DNA of 64,000 bases from Diospyros lotus. Taxonomy: Eukaryota; Streptophyta; Magnoliopsida; Ericales; Ebenaceae. The position numbers and the translations under genes were made by a program. The stretch covers positions 10,269,922-10,333,921 of the forward strand of contig NC_068350.1 of assembly GCF_014633365.1 (NCBI RefSeq). Reading direction: 5' to 3'. The notes below the pieces were generated by a model. It did not search any database, was not told the origin of the DNA, and saw nothing but the letters and a program-made list of their open reading frames with translations. Each line of letters opens with the position of its first letter. Position 1 is the first letter of the stretch. Positions 36,030 to 46,969 of this stretch are shown here, in pieces.

Positions 36030-37313
36030 ATGTAATTGTTCTTGCCTATGCTCCGTCTTTTTCATTACGAATGACTTTCATGATTCTGGTTATAATTTAT
36101 GAACTTTCATTGCACTTTATTCTTATTGGTATTCGATTGAATGCCCCCGTAACGAGGGGTCGACAAGCCATGGTTTGCGAGCCGAGGCCTAAATAACCTA
36201 GCCACGGTGCTACGGTCAACGGCTTAACCGAGCATTCACCTTGGTCCCCCCCTCAGGTCGTGGTTTGCGAGCTGAGAACCAATCATCTGGACTTTATGTC
36301 ATGGTTCGGAACCTACTGAGCAACCATTTCCACAAGTAACTCCGAGCTTGGTTTCGCTAGTCGAGGTCCTTTTATCTTGGCTTAAAGCCATGGTCTGCAA
36401 CCTATCTGGGTGTTCCCTCTTAGTTCAAATAAAACTTGTAGAAGCCGCTGGGTGTTAGCTGAGGCCATAACGTGACCTACCTGGACACATATCCTGGCCG
36501 TACAAGTCAACGAGATAACAAGCCATGGTGTGTTAGCTGGGGTCAGTCTATGACCCGCCTGAACATATAACTTGGTGGTACAGGTTGCGCTTTCACTAGC
36601 TGGGGTCCTCCTATCTTGGCTTAAAGCCATGGTCTGCGACCTACCTGAGTGTTCGCTCCCAATTTATTGAAAACTTATTAAAGCCTCAACATGCCAGCCG
36701 AGGCCATGGCATAATCTCATATCCTAGCAAATTTTGCGTATTGGACCCTATCAGCTGAGGTCCGTCTTAACTTGGCTAAATAAGACCATTCACGACCTAC
36801 CAGGCACACGACCTATAACGAGCTTCTCAGCCACTACATGTTAGACGAGATCACAAGGCCATCCGACTTTACATATATCTCGGAAAGGCTCTCGTTATTT
36901 CGTCAAAATATGCTGAACGGGGTTTCCTGGAAATTACCTAAGTATGAGTGTTCGCGCTGATTATTACAACTATCATCGACGAGCTAGTTAAAAAGCGTTA
37001 GTCCACGAGCTGATAAAATTCCGGATCTACCTGGACCTATGTTCGAATAGTTCATTATCAAGTTATATACTCAAAAGTTTCTTATCAGTGAATCTTTCAA
37101 AAATACGGGAGCCTTGTTGAAATGATTTTCAAGTTATACCATGAAGAAGTTACTTTCAAGTCACCTCATCGAAATTGGTTCAAGAATCGTTATGCCAAAA
37201 CCTCGTCAGAGTTAACTTGAGTTCGCGAAGAAATCTGAGGCAACGTGCACAAAATGCCAATTTTTATTATTAGATAAAGCTCATGTTACAAAAAAAAAAT
37301 ACATGTGGGAATC
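36030..37313 (+). repeat. Element A region between pol and antisense gene: degenerate subrepeats
   Basis: Phrases such as CATGGTTTGCGAGC, CTAGCTGAGGTC, TTGGCTTAAAGCCATGGTC and TGCGACCTACCTGG recur with 60-110-base spacing from 36160 to 36900. An example is TATCTTGGCTTAAAGCCATG at 36371 and 36613. Element B has the same motifs at the same place in opposite window orientation (50880-51600). In Tat-lineage elements this 3' region is known to be hypervariable and to generate tandem repeats. No coding region was found; 36900-37310 is non-repetitive. Confidence 0.7.
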
Positions 37314-39816
37314 CTAGCTAAGAGGGGCGTTTGGTTCTACAGGATCAATCTCGACAGGGCGAGCTTCAGTAGATAGGGTCGGCTGGAGATCGACCTCGGC
37401 AGCCCCGGCTGGACAAACCTCGGCAACCTCCACAGAAGGCTCCTTGGCAGTCTCACCAGACTGAGCCGCGGTGACTCCGAATAGCTCGGCCTCGACCTGA
37501 GGAGCTTGCGTTGCGACCAAAAACGAGTCAAGGGGACTGGCATCGTCGGCATCCTCCGCGGCCTCGGCAGCATACCGAGCCACCTCCTCGACAGCCTGCG
37601 CACCAAAGAAGGAGAAATCCATCTTAGGATGGTTCACCCAAAGGGTGTACAGAAATGCCGAGTAGGTGTCGGATCTGGTCTCCCTACGCACCGCATCCAT
37701 CCGCTCTCCGACCTCCGCCCTTATATCGTCAATGGTCCTCTTGGCAAGCTCCTCGCATCGGACAGCACGATCATCCGCCCGTGTTCGCTCTTCCTTTGCC
37801 GCCCTAAGCTCCGCCTCGGCTGATTTGAGTCGCTCCTCAGCCCTCCGCAGCTCCGCCTTCGCTCCATTTAGCTCGCCGGTGAGCCCGGAGTTGGCTTGCT
37901 CCCACATGTTCTTCGACTTGCGAAGCTCCTCGTCGAGGTCTTTATTCTTCTGGACCTCCATCCTCAGACTCGTCAAGCAACCCTCCACCTCCTTTTGAGT
38001 GGCAAGGAGCTCGACCTGGAGATCTTTCTTCTCGTCCGAGAGCTTCGTTATTTCGACCTTTTGGGCATTCTTCTCGTCCTCAAGCTTTGCTATTTTGGCC
38101 TGACGGGACATACTCACCGACTGAAGCTGCTCCTCAAAATCTTTGTACTGAGCTCGGAGCTTTACGGCAGCAAGAGAAGTCTGCAAAAGAAGAAATGTTA
38201 GCTCGTTAAAAAAGTAGGCTAGGAAACTAAGGTACGAAGAATTCCCACTTACCACCAGGCTGTGACGGGCCACAAAATCACAAAGGGGGATTCCCTTTAA
38301 CTTCGGGTCGTCGAGGGGCTTCGAGTTCGGACCCAGGAAGTCGGGCACGAAATCCAAGAGGAGACCAACAAAGACCCCTCCTGGCAGGGCCTCCACGGCC
38401 AGCTCCTTCTCACGGACCCTAACCCGTTTAGCCCTGATATCCTCCCCCTGTTGCAGCTGGTCCGATCTCCGTTTCGAGCTGGCGGCAGGAGCGTCTCGAA
38501 CCTCCACTGCGACCTCTTTCCCACGGGCTCCACTCGAACCATGGTCTCGGGAGGCAGGGGGCCGATGGCCCAGCTGCAGATGAGCTTGCTTTGGCTGTTG
38601 GGGCTGACGGGGCAGTGTTCTTTGCCGCTGCTCCTGCTGCCCCCCCTCGCGGCTGTTGGGTTTGCTGCTGCTGAGGGCGTGATTGCGGTTGCGGCTGCTC
38701 CGACCTGCCATCCCACGAGCTATAGCTCGGGGTCATGGAGGACGTAGTGCTCGACCTTGCCCTATGACGCTTTGGTTGGAGGAGCTCGAGATCAACCATA
38801 TTATCGTCTTGGTCGGCTTCCCCTCTTGAACTGTTCGGTTCAACGACCTGCAAGCCGGAAGGGAGAATCTCCGCACCCAAGTCCCTGAAATGATCTCCCT
38901 CGATAGTCTCAGTGCCAAGAGGAGGGGCGAGCTCGTATTCGCGAAGTAGCTCGTCCGAAAGTTCAAGAATTTCCGAACTCGAAAAAATTGATTTCTTCCC
39001 CCCAAAATCTGCATCAAAGCATGAGCAAGTTAAAACAAGCACTCTCGAAACAAAGGAAAGATTTATGAGAGCTCATATTCTCTTACCAGGGGTTAGTGCG
39101 AAGCTACAATTCCTAAGTAGAGAAAGGGAAGGGCAAGACACGAAGAACCAACTGGACTTGTAATCGCCCACGTTGGACTTCCCCTTTGCTTTACCCTGAG
39201 GAAGGGCGGCCTTGTACGGGGAAGGACGAGCCGCCAGGTAATACAGCCCGTCCTTGGCATTTTTGAAAGAAAATAAAAATCTTATCAGTTTTGGCGAAGG
39301 GAGAGGAAGCTTGTTTATAAGGAATAAGACGGCCAAAGAAGTGAGTTGGGCATACGAATTCGGTGTTAGTTGGAAGGGGGCGAGCTTAACGTCGTTTAAG
39401 AGGGCAATAAGGTACGGGGCTACTGGGAACCTAAAGCCAGACTCGAGGTGTTGGGGGCTAATAGCTATGAAATTGGCTGGCGGGTAGGCTGCATGGGAGC
39501 TCGAAGCAGGGATGTATATTCAGCAGGTCCTGGGGAGACGAAACTCCTGAGCACAAGTCATCACCTCGTGAGGCTTGGCCTTGGATGAGAATCTCTTAAA
39601 GACCGCAAGATCAGCACTCCCACCAGCGATCTGATCTTGAACCTTCAGCTCGGTTTCCCGAGAGGTCGAGACGGCGACCTCCCTGCACCCCGAGCTCGCA
39701 CCCCCAAGATTTTGGCCCTCCATAATGAGACAATCTTCAGAGCTCGAAGTGTCGTTTTCTCCTACGATATAATTGCAGCGCTTTTGACCTGAATTTCCAC
39801 GGTGTTGGTCGGACAT
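37314..39816 (-). pseudogene. Element A antisense gene: Transposase_28-like / coiled-coil protein
   Basis: The gene is read leftwards from ATG 39816-39814 to the stop at 37314. Exon 1 (39816-39087) has the gypsy-type Transposase_28-like region (HLESGFRFPVAPYLIALL, DGLYYLAARPSPY, GKAKGKSNVGDYKSSWFF). One TGA interrupts it at 39520-39522. A likely intron of 78 nt (39086-39009, GTAAGA...TGCAG) and one of 72 nt (38252-38181, GTAAGT...TTGCAG) follow. The middle exon is Gln/Pro/Ser-rich and contains a frameshift near 38600. The last exon is a long heptad-rich coiled coil (about 38170-37660), then FLYTLWVNHPKMDFSFFG and an acidic Ala-rich tail. The layout matches element B's antisense gene, although much of the sequence is diverged. 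Function is unknown. The protein is not a known transposase in the catalytic sense; the domain name only reflects association with gypsy elements. Confidence 0.8.
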
Positions 39817-40153
39817 CTACAAAGGAAAAGAGAGATCAGTCAGGTCGCAAGTCGCGAACCAGACCTCAAGAAACTAGAAGAAAAACCCTAAAACGTCCCC
39901 TAGGTCTTCCAGGCCGAGCGCTTCGCAAAAGGGGTACCGCCTAGGGCGGAGGGGCTGCAGCCGCAAGCCCGGTGTTCCATGAAAAGCTAATCCTAAGGTC
40001 ATTGGACCCAAAGGCCCAGCAAACGCCAAACTGAATCGTGCCGTTTCTCCAAAAATGAGAACGACATCGATGGACGAGGCCAGAGAAACCACCGACGGCT
40101 AACCGACGGTGGACGGCCTCACAAGAAGAAAAAGAAAGTCACGACAAACTTAC
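39817..40153 (-). other. 5'-leader intron of element A antisense gene
   Basis: The donor CTTAG/GTAAGT lies at 40153 and the acceptor CCTTTGTAG ends at 39817, immediately before the ATG. The length is 337 nt. The counterpart in element B is 326 nt with the same AG/ATG junction. Splicing is predicted only. Confidence 0.7.
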
Positions 40154-40299
40154 CTAAGAGCTGCGCCTGACGTCTGAATGGAGACTTGTACCAAGCACCG
40201 GACGAGAACGGCAGACGTCTGAAAGCACGGCGATAATGGAGGCCTCGAGAGAGAAAAGAGAAAACAGGGAGGCAAAGGTTTGAGGGAGTTTTCAAAATA

Positions 40300-40360
40300 G
40301 CGTGAAAGAAGAAGCGGGTGGACACTCCCCACTATTTATACTGACGGCCTGGTCCATCCC
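40300..40360 (-). promoter_or_regulatory. Promoter of element A antisense gene
   Basis: TATAAATA on the minus strand (40340-40333) is followed by a leader of about 170 nt and then the leader intron. The distance from TATA to ATG is 524 bases, against 504 in element B. Upstream sequence is cut at about 40371 by the chromovirus segment, so distal promoter elements have been lost. Confidence 0.7.
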
Positions 40361-40370
40361 AACCGTCGGA

Positions 40371-42231
40371 TACTACATGCCCTAAGAATCCCACCTGTCG
40401 TTGCCAAAAGTCACACTTACTGAACTTGGCATATAATTGCTTTTCCCTAAGCCTCTGCAAGGCTAACCTGAGATGGTTCTCATGCTCATCTCGGCTCGGG
40501 GAGTAGATGAGAATGTCATCGATGAACACAATAATGAAACAATCCAAGTACTCCCTGAAAACCCTGTTCATCAAATCTATAAAGACGGCTGGAGCATTCG
40601 TCAATCCAAATGACATGACCACAAACTCGTAGTGGCCGTACCTAGTACGAAAAGCAGTCTTCTGAATGTCTCCTTCTCTGACCCTTACTTGGTGATACCC
40701 CGACTTCAAATCAATCTTCGAAAAGACTGAGGCTCCACGTAGCTGGTCCAACAAATCATCAACTCGAGGAAGAGGGTACTTATTCTTCAATGTCGCCTGG
40801 TTCAACTGGCGATAGTCTACGCATAACCTCATGGACCCATCCTTCTTCCTCACAAACAAGACCGGAGTGCCCCAAGGGGAAGCACTCGGGCGAACAAATC
40901 CTTTCTCAATCAACTCCTCAAGTTGCACCTTTAATTCTTTCAATTCATTCGTGGCCATTCTGTAAGGTGCCTTGGAAACTGGTTGAGTTCCTGGCATCAA
41001 CTCTATGGAAAACTCTACCTCCCTCGGTGGCGGCAACCCTGGCAACTCATTAGGGAATACATCAGGAAACTCACGGACTACTGGAATGTCTGACAGTTCT
41101 ATATTGTTTTCCTTACCCGTGGTCACAAAAGCTAAATACGCTTCACATCCATGCCGCATCAATTTTTCAGCCTTCATCACTGATATCATAGGAGTGGAAC
41201 TCATCGGTTTAATACCTCGATATGATATAACTGGCTGCTGGGGTGACTCAAAGTGGATAACCTTACATCTACAATCCACTTTGGCATAATGTCGGGATAA
41301 CCAGTCCATGCCCAAAATAAGATCAAAATCATGTATATCTAGGATTATCAAATCCCCGGGCAACTCCTTATCATGCACCATGATCTTACAGTCTCTATAG
41401 ACTTCACTCCCCACTAACTCGACTCCTCCCGGTGTAGACACGATCAAATAATAAGGCAGTAATGTAGTACAAAATGGAATGTGGCACACGATCCTAGGTG
41501 CAACAAATGAATGTGTAGACCCTGTGTCAAACAAAACACGCACATCAATGTCATATAGGGAGAGAATACCTTGCACAGTGTCTTTTCCCTTCTCTGCCTC
41601 TGCTGACGTCAAAGCGAATGCCCGTCCCTGGGTGTGGGGTCGACTAGCGTATGTGGTGCCCTGTCCTGGTGGCAGTGCCAATGGGGGTGCTGTCCCCTGA
41701 AGTCTCGACACTGGTTGCCTTTGCCCCATCTTGTTGCCTTGGTTCCCATACCTTTGTCCCCCTTGCTGTGGTTGTTGTCTGCAAACGTTAGACGTATGCC
41801 CCTTTCTTCCACACCGATAGCAAGTCACCTCCCTGTTGCCCGTAATACCTTTCCCTTGTGGACAATCGTTCTTCATGTGCCCCAACTGCCCGCAACCGTA
41901 GCACGCCTTACATACACCTCGATGTCGCTTCCCACAAGTGGTGCAGGGAGGAATGTCAGCTACATTACCAGAAAACCCCGGTGCTCCCTTCCTTTTCCTA
42001 TCATTGCCTTGCCCCCGAGCTGAACCTGACCCCCTAGCGGCTGCCTGAACAGCCCTTAGCTCACTCCTCTCCTTCTCTATGATATGTGCCCTCTGCACCA
42101 GTGTAGCATAATCCGTGATCTGTGCATCTGATGTCCACTCGCAGACCTCTTTGGAACTTGGATGCTTTCTTTTCTTCGGTACATACCAACTCAGGAGCGA
42201 ATCGTGCCAGAGAGATGAACTCCTCTTCATA
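40371..42231 (-). pseudogene. Captured chromovirus gag-protease-RT segment
   Basis: This is a fragment of a different Ty3/gypsy family, read leftwards. It begins inside gag in one frame ([13 protein letters not shown], just inside 42231) and shifts near 42130 into the frame open to 40371. It then shows two CCHC knuckles ([28 protein letters not shown], about 41910-41790), protease [11 protein letters not shown] at ~41520 and reverse transcriptase with [10 protein letters not shown] at ~40515. It breaks off at GFLGHVVS; the remaining codons are element A DNA. Gag start, RNase H and integrase are missing. The apparent Met start at 42257 lies in the neighbouring LTR and is not real. The type fits chromoviruses such as Del/Tekay, the same group as the surrounding LTRs. 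Confidence 0.88.
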
Positions 42232-42503
42232 CTATCTAAATTGTAAAAGCCCCTCAATATAAATGGGAATCAAAGAGACCATGAGGGGGGAGGGATGAAA
42301 AGAATGATCAGATACCGCCACTCTGAGAGAATAATCAGACGGCGGCCGTGGACTAGGCATCGTTCTGGCCGAACCACGTAAAAGATTCTGGTGTACACGC
42401 TTGGAATTTTTGGGGGGGGGGGTTTTCCTTCCTTCTCGGTATTTTTGGATTGACTCACCGCGGCCCAAAACGAATCACGGTCGGCCGAAATCGAACGTCG
42501 ACA
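42232..42503 (+). repeat. Element A 3' LTR, left part missing
   Basis: This stretch aligns with 30103-30370 of the 5' LTR at near identity. I see about two substitutions plus a longer G run at 42411-42422. The first ~400 bases of U3 (29700-30102) have no counterpart here; the chromovirus segment is in their place. The right end GTCGACA and the AAATG duplication are intact. Confidence 0.88.
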
Positions 42504-42508
42504 AAATG

Positions 42509-45017
42509 TAATATCAAAATCAAGTCTCATAGGCTCGCGAGCCATAAATCAACACATGCCAAAGTGTATCACATAGACAAAACCTCACAATAAAAATGGA
42601 GCCAACTTGCCGGGCTATGGCCACCTCGTCCCGTGCCAAGTGCTCTAGGGTACCCTTTCTCCCTCCGCGCAAAATAATAGGTGCGCAAAACATATATATA
42701 TGGAACCTGTACATGTATGCATCATGTATGCATTTGCCAACCACATGTATTTAAATTCCTGATTTTGCGATATTCATGCTGTTAACATCACTTACCCATA
42801 CCGGGTATTTTCCCCATCATCAGATAAATTCAACATATCTTACTTCATAATGTTCACCACATTCAAGATGTAATTTATGGCACAAAAATGCTTAATGTAA
42901 TTTACAACACAAGAATACTTCTTTGAGAGATGCTATTTAATATTAAATCTCGATTCACCAGTTGAGGTGTATTATAAATTTAATAACTATTATTCCCATC
43001 ATATGATTGTTGTGATTTCATTTAACCAGCGATAGTATGCATTTACTTGCATTCATGCTCATAACTCAAATTCATTATTCGACCCCATGCAATCAAATGA
43101 CCACACCACGTGAAATTGCTGACCAAACATAATCCTGAAATTTTTCTAAGGTAATGGACCAAATAGAACATTTTTTGAAAATGTCTTCATCTTGAAAAAC
43201 TAACTCCCGGTAATTTGATTACTAGCATTTATTGTTGTAAAAATGATTTTTAATGAATTTTTCAAGAAACGAAAACTATGTATTTCGATGGTGGTAAAAT
43301 TGCAAATTCATGGATTTGTACTAAAACCAAAATTCTAACTTTTTAGTTTTATGGATTTTGATTTTTTTGATATTTTTATTGAATCCAAATGGGGGGTACT
43401 TTCTTATTTACATTGAGGTCGCAGCTTACGGAGAGAGCTCAAGAGACCTCGCGGGAAGGACAAGCGAACGAGCTCGGTCATGAGGTGAACGAGCTCGCGG
43501 TCAAGGGGTTGAGCAAGAGCTCGCTGGACGAGCTTCAGGTCAGGCGCGCAGCAAGAGCTCGCGGCCAAGAGCTTGACAGATGAGCTCACGATTAAGCGGC
43601 CAGGGAGCTTATAGGTGTGAGCTCGCGGCAAAGAGATGGAACGAGCTCGCGGCAAAGAGCTAGAACGAGCTCGCGGAAAGAACTGGAACGAGCTCGCTAG
43701 AACATCAATGAAGTTGAACGTGTATATATATATATATAACTGGGTTTGCCGAACAGAACAGAACAGGGGCATTCGAATGACTGTTTAAGCATAATATATT
43801 GTGGATTAGCTAGGCAGGGCATGCTTTAATAAGCTTTTCAAATCTCTGGGGGGGGGGGTATCAGCTCGTTACGGATATTGAATATAAGTATTCACAAGTG
43901 GGTCTCATATATATAGGCGAACAGTTTATATATATTTTCAGTTGAGGCTTTTGCTGTTTGCTCCAAATACCTTAATGAAATCATTTAATGGTGACTTAGC
44001 ACTCTACATTCAGCTATGGGTGAGAGCTTCCAAAAGTGATGCAACATGTACATATATAAATGCTTGAACAGGGAGCAACGAGCTAAACAAAAACCCAGTT
44101 GTAAGTAAGAAGGAAAGCCATTCACTGAACAAACATTAGGGTGAATCAAACCCCGCTTGAGACATCAAATGGACTTCACAGCAACTAGGAACTTTATAAA
44201 CAAAATAGACACAGTGGAAAACACTAACAGCGAGGTGACACAATAAGCAACAGTTTGCAAATCAAGGAAACTTGCATTTCAATATAGAATATATCTAAGA
44301 GGGAGCTCGCACTGAAAGATAACGTGGTTGCATTGGAATAAAAATAGGTAAGAGAACTTGCCTGTTGAGAATGAAATCAGAGAGAGTTCCACCCGCGCAC
44401 ATGAAGCAAACAGCAGCAGCAACAGAAGTGATGGAATAGGATGGAGAGGGTGAAGAAGAAGAAGAGCACGGAGATGGACTTAAATAAGCAATGGAACAGT
44501 GCATTCAAAAAGAAGGGATACACCTTGCACTGAAATAGGATATTTGTGCACAGAGGCTGCTGGGAAAAAGGAGCGCGCACAGGTCTGCACGCCAGCTCCA
44601 GAATTTACTGAAATAACCCTTTTTTCATATTACAAACAAAAAATATCCAGGACAAATGCTACTTAATTTATTTTCTTTTCCCCATTTTCTTATTACACCA
44701 TCAAGCCCATTATTTCCAAATAATTTCTCACCATGGGCCTAAGCCCAAATCACATATACCCCATATACATATATTCCAAGCCCACCAAGCTTAATTTTCT
44801 ACTTGGGTTAGACATCTCATTAACTATTTAATTGAGGCCCTTTCACTTAAATTTCTGATTCCATGCACCATAGAATAAAATTATGTAATCTAAATTATTT
44901 CTGTGCCACCAAGGAAATTAACATTAAGCATTAATAAAAATATTTAGTCCAACATTCTGATTGTGAAACACTGACGTTAAGTATTAAAACACCTAGACCC
45001 ACTTTAGGGTCGTTACA
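42509..45017 (-). other. Right part of chromovirus LTR copy 2
   Basis: Continuation of the solo LTR after the nested element; it starts exactly where 29694 stopped, after one copy of the AAATG duplication. It aligns with copy 1 from 26585 onward. No coding region was found. A GAGCTCGC-rich minisatellite is embedded at 43420-43700. Confidence 0.8.
43420..43700. repeat. GAGCTCGCGG minisatellite
   Basis: About a dozen copies of GAGCTCGCGG or variants (GAGCTCGCTGG, GAGCTCACG) occur with spacing of 20-35 bases. The last four are quite regular, with AACGAGCTCGCGGCAAAGA units. LTR copy 1 lacks this block, so it arose or expanded in this copy. Confidence 0.75.
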
Positions 45018-45521
45018 ATTATTATGTATTTTGTGATTTAAATAAATAAATTAAATTTAAAATAATATATAGTTCAAAACTTTGTGACTTGGGGGAGGGG
45101 CGGCTGTTAGGGGGTTAAATTAAAAATAAATGTTTAATAGAAAAATATTATATTAAATATTTAATAAAATGATTAAAAATATGAGAAATGAATAAAAATA
45201 GGATTTTTATTATAGGAAATTAAATAATTTGTAAGAGTTTTAATAGAGTAAAAATTACAGTTTCATCTCGTTGTGCCTTTTATACGTTAGATTTTAGATT
45301 ATAAGGAATGTGAGAAATTAATGAATAGAAATAAGTAGATGATATTTTAAATAGATAAAAAAATTGTAAATCAAAAAATATAAGAGTTTTTGTAATTATT
45401 ATTTTTAATATAAAAAATAATTATTCAATCTAAAAATAGATATAAATTTTATAATTATTTTAAACAAATTTAAGAAAATAAAAAAAATTAGTAAATTTTC
45501 GTATGGAATTTTTTTTTTTTT
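45018..45521. other. Rest of 124-bp repeat unit and AT-rich spacer
   Basis: 45018-45115 continues the 124-bp tandem unit broken at 29144, including GGGGGAGGGGCGGCTGTTAGGG. From 45116 to the GTTTC target at 45522 there is AT-rich DNA without a gene. Confidence 0.6.
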
Positions 45522-45526
45522 GTTTC

Positions 45527-46199
45527 TGTTGACGTACGGAAACGGTCAACCGGAGTTCGAGAGCCCACAACGTGATAACGGGTACCAAAAAGGCAAGGAA
45601 TAGAAGACTGAAGCAGATAAGAAACACACACAGGACTTTTACGTGGTTCGGCCAGAATGATGCCTAGTCCACGACCGTTCTCTGGTTATTCTAGCAGAGT
45701 AACAGTATGTATTTTCTGATGATTGATTCTTTTACAATGGCGTCCCCTCTTCTATATATAGAGTAGGGTAGCTTACAATGCGAATTAGTCCTAAGTATGG
45801 AAGAAGTCTATTCCGTTGACGACGCTTTCCTTATTAGTTTCGGATTATCAGGGATAGGTCCCTTGTCTTCAGGGATTCGGATTGCTTCCGATATGTAAGT
45901 GTCTATCGCTTCCGATTATCTCGTGATCTTCCAGCCGTCCGATCTGGGCGTATCTCTCGGCGAGCTGAGTCGTGATGTTTGGAGTTCGTCTGAGCGAGCT
46001 CGCTTAAAGCGAGCTCGCTGGCATCAGCGATCTGGCTTCTGGTCCCGAAGGAATGGGACTTCGCACTGATGGTTTTCGGTCTTTGGGTCTGGCGGGCTTC
46101 TGGGGAGTTTGGGCCGCTCTGCTGGGCCTTAGGTGATTCGGGTCGTTCTGTTGGGCCGGGCCCAGCCCGTCAATTGATTTCCGAAGATCGCATATAACA
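45527..46199 (-). repeat. Element B 3' LTR
   Basis: 673 bp; on the plus strand it runs TGTTGACGTACGG to CGCATATAACA. It contains a TATA-like CTATATATAG (about 45752-45762) in the middle and the near-palindrome AGCGAGCTCGCTTAAAGCG around 46000. It differs from the other LTR only by ten transitions. Confidence 0.95.
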
Positions 46200-46212
46200 T
46201 AAGCCCCCCAGC
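46200..46212 (-). other. Element B polypurine tract
   Basis: On the minus strand the sequence GAGCTGGGGGGCTTA directly precedes the 3' LTR start TGTTATATG. It is a plausible plus-strand primer. Confidence 0.7.
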
Positions 46213-46429
46213 TCTTAGTGCGAGCTGCGGACTGAGAGCTGCTCCAGTTGCCGCAACCTATCTAGCTGTATTTCGGACGACCAACCGTCCCTTGAGAAAC
46301 ACTTTAAAGGGCACGTCTTGCCCGTACTGCTTTAAATGCGCACATTCCCCCATTACTGCGCGTGATCATGCCTGTGGGTCCCACGAGCTGTCGTGCGGCC
46401 GAGTTTCTTGGGGCATGCCATGAGCCGTT

Positions 46430-46500
46430 TTTTGATCCGCCGACCAGGATCTTCCGGGCAAAAAGTATAAATAGCGGGAGAGACTACCCTCTTCCCCATT
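46430..46500 (+). promoter_or_regulatory. Promoter of element B antisense gene
   Basis: TATAAATA at 46466-46473 lies in AAAAAGTATAAATAGCGGG, with a transcription start expected about 30 bases downstream. A leader with a 5' intron follows. The promoter lies just outside the 3' LTR and points toward pol, so transcripts would converge with gag-pol transcripts. Confidence 0.75.
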
Positions 46501-46643
46501 CGCTTTATTATTTCGAATTTTCGTTGTGTGCAAAGGCCCTTGTTCGTCTCCTTGCTTTGTCTCGACTGCGATCGCCTTTCCAGTTTTTGGGTGCCTTCGC
46601 CGCCATTCCCTGCTTCGGCATTTGCTTGTCTTCCGTTTATCCG

Positions 46644-46969
46644 GTGAGTTCCTCGCAACCCCTTTAGTCTTGCTTCCTAGTTTACTGTCTCTCGGATTTA
46701 TCCGCGTACTGCCTTCTTCGTGATGGCTATGTGTCTTCCTCTGGTATTTAGAGCGTCGTTTGGCCCCCTTTTTGGCCTATGATTGTCGAAGCGAGCTTAG
46801 TCTTGCTTTTAGATATCCACCGGGCTTAAGTTTCTGGCCCCCCTGCTTTAGGCAGTGTCCTTACTTCGCGGTTTCGGCGCGACCTGATCGAATGGGGAGA
46901 GTCTAGGGCTTTTTTCTGTTTTGCGAGCGCCAGTCTGCTCCCAGCGGCCTGACTCTAATTTTGTCGTAG
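46644..46969 (+). other. 5'-leader intron of element B antisense gene
   Basis: Donor CCG/GTGAGT at 46644, acceptor TTTTGTCGTAG ending at 46969, directly followed by ATG at 46970. Length 326 nt. The same AG/ATG junction occurs in element A. Confidence 0.7.

Larger units (their letters stand above)
29700..42503 (+). mobile_element. Ty3/gypsy Tat-lineage retrotransposon A (nested, with captured chromovirus segment)
   Basis: A 12.8-kb element is inserted in the solo LTR, with target duplication AAATG (29695-29699, 42504-42508). The 5' LTR starts TGTTATATG and the 3' LTR ends GTCGACA. Order inside: primer site, gag-pol (+), repeat-rich 3' untranslated region, antisense gene (-) with its own promoter, a foreign chromovirus segment (40371-42231), and a 5'-truncated 3' LTR. 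The second, archaeal-type RNase H after the original one, and an antisense gene downstream of pol, place it in the Tat (Retand/Ogre-like) lineage. It is a sibling of element B at 45527. Internal stops and two frameshifts make it non-autonomous. Confidence 0.93.
29145..45017 (-). mobile_element. Chromovirus-type solo LTR copy 2, split by nested element A
   Basis: The outer edges are TGTAAGGGCTCACTCTCG (29145) and TTTAGGGTCGTTACA (45017). The 5-bp target duplication ATTAT lies outside both (29140-29144, 45018-45022). Removing the nested insertion 29700-42508 leaves 3064 bp, colinear with copy 1 at 26033. No internal retroviral region belongs to it, so it is a solo LTR formed by recombination between two LTRs. 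On the minus strand it starts TGTAACGACCC, the typical Del/Tekay start, which gives its orientation. Confidence 0.85.

Noticed and set aside
38297..38747. Overlapping frames on both strands at 38297-38747
   Set aside because: They are shadows of the Gln/Pro/Ser-rich exon of the antisense gene. Only the frame continuing into the coiled coil fits element B's homologue.
42232..42257. Start codon of the 641-codon minus frame at 42257
   Set aside because: The first codons are LTR sequence of element A. The gag homology begins only inside the chromovirus segment and in another frame, so the Met is accidental.
29145..45017. Reading 26033-28856 and 29145-45017 as the two LTRs of one element
   Set aside because: Only about 290 bases of the 124-bp repeat lie between them, and the second copy has its own ATTAT duplication. 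They are separate insertions or remnants.
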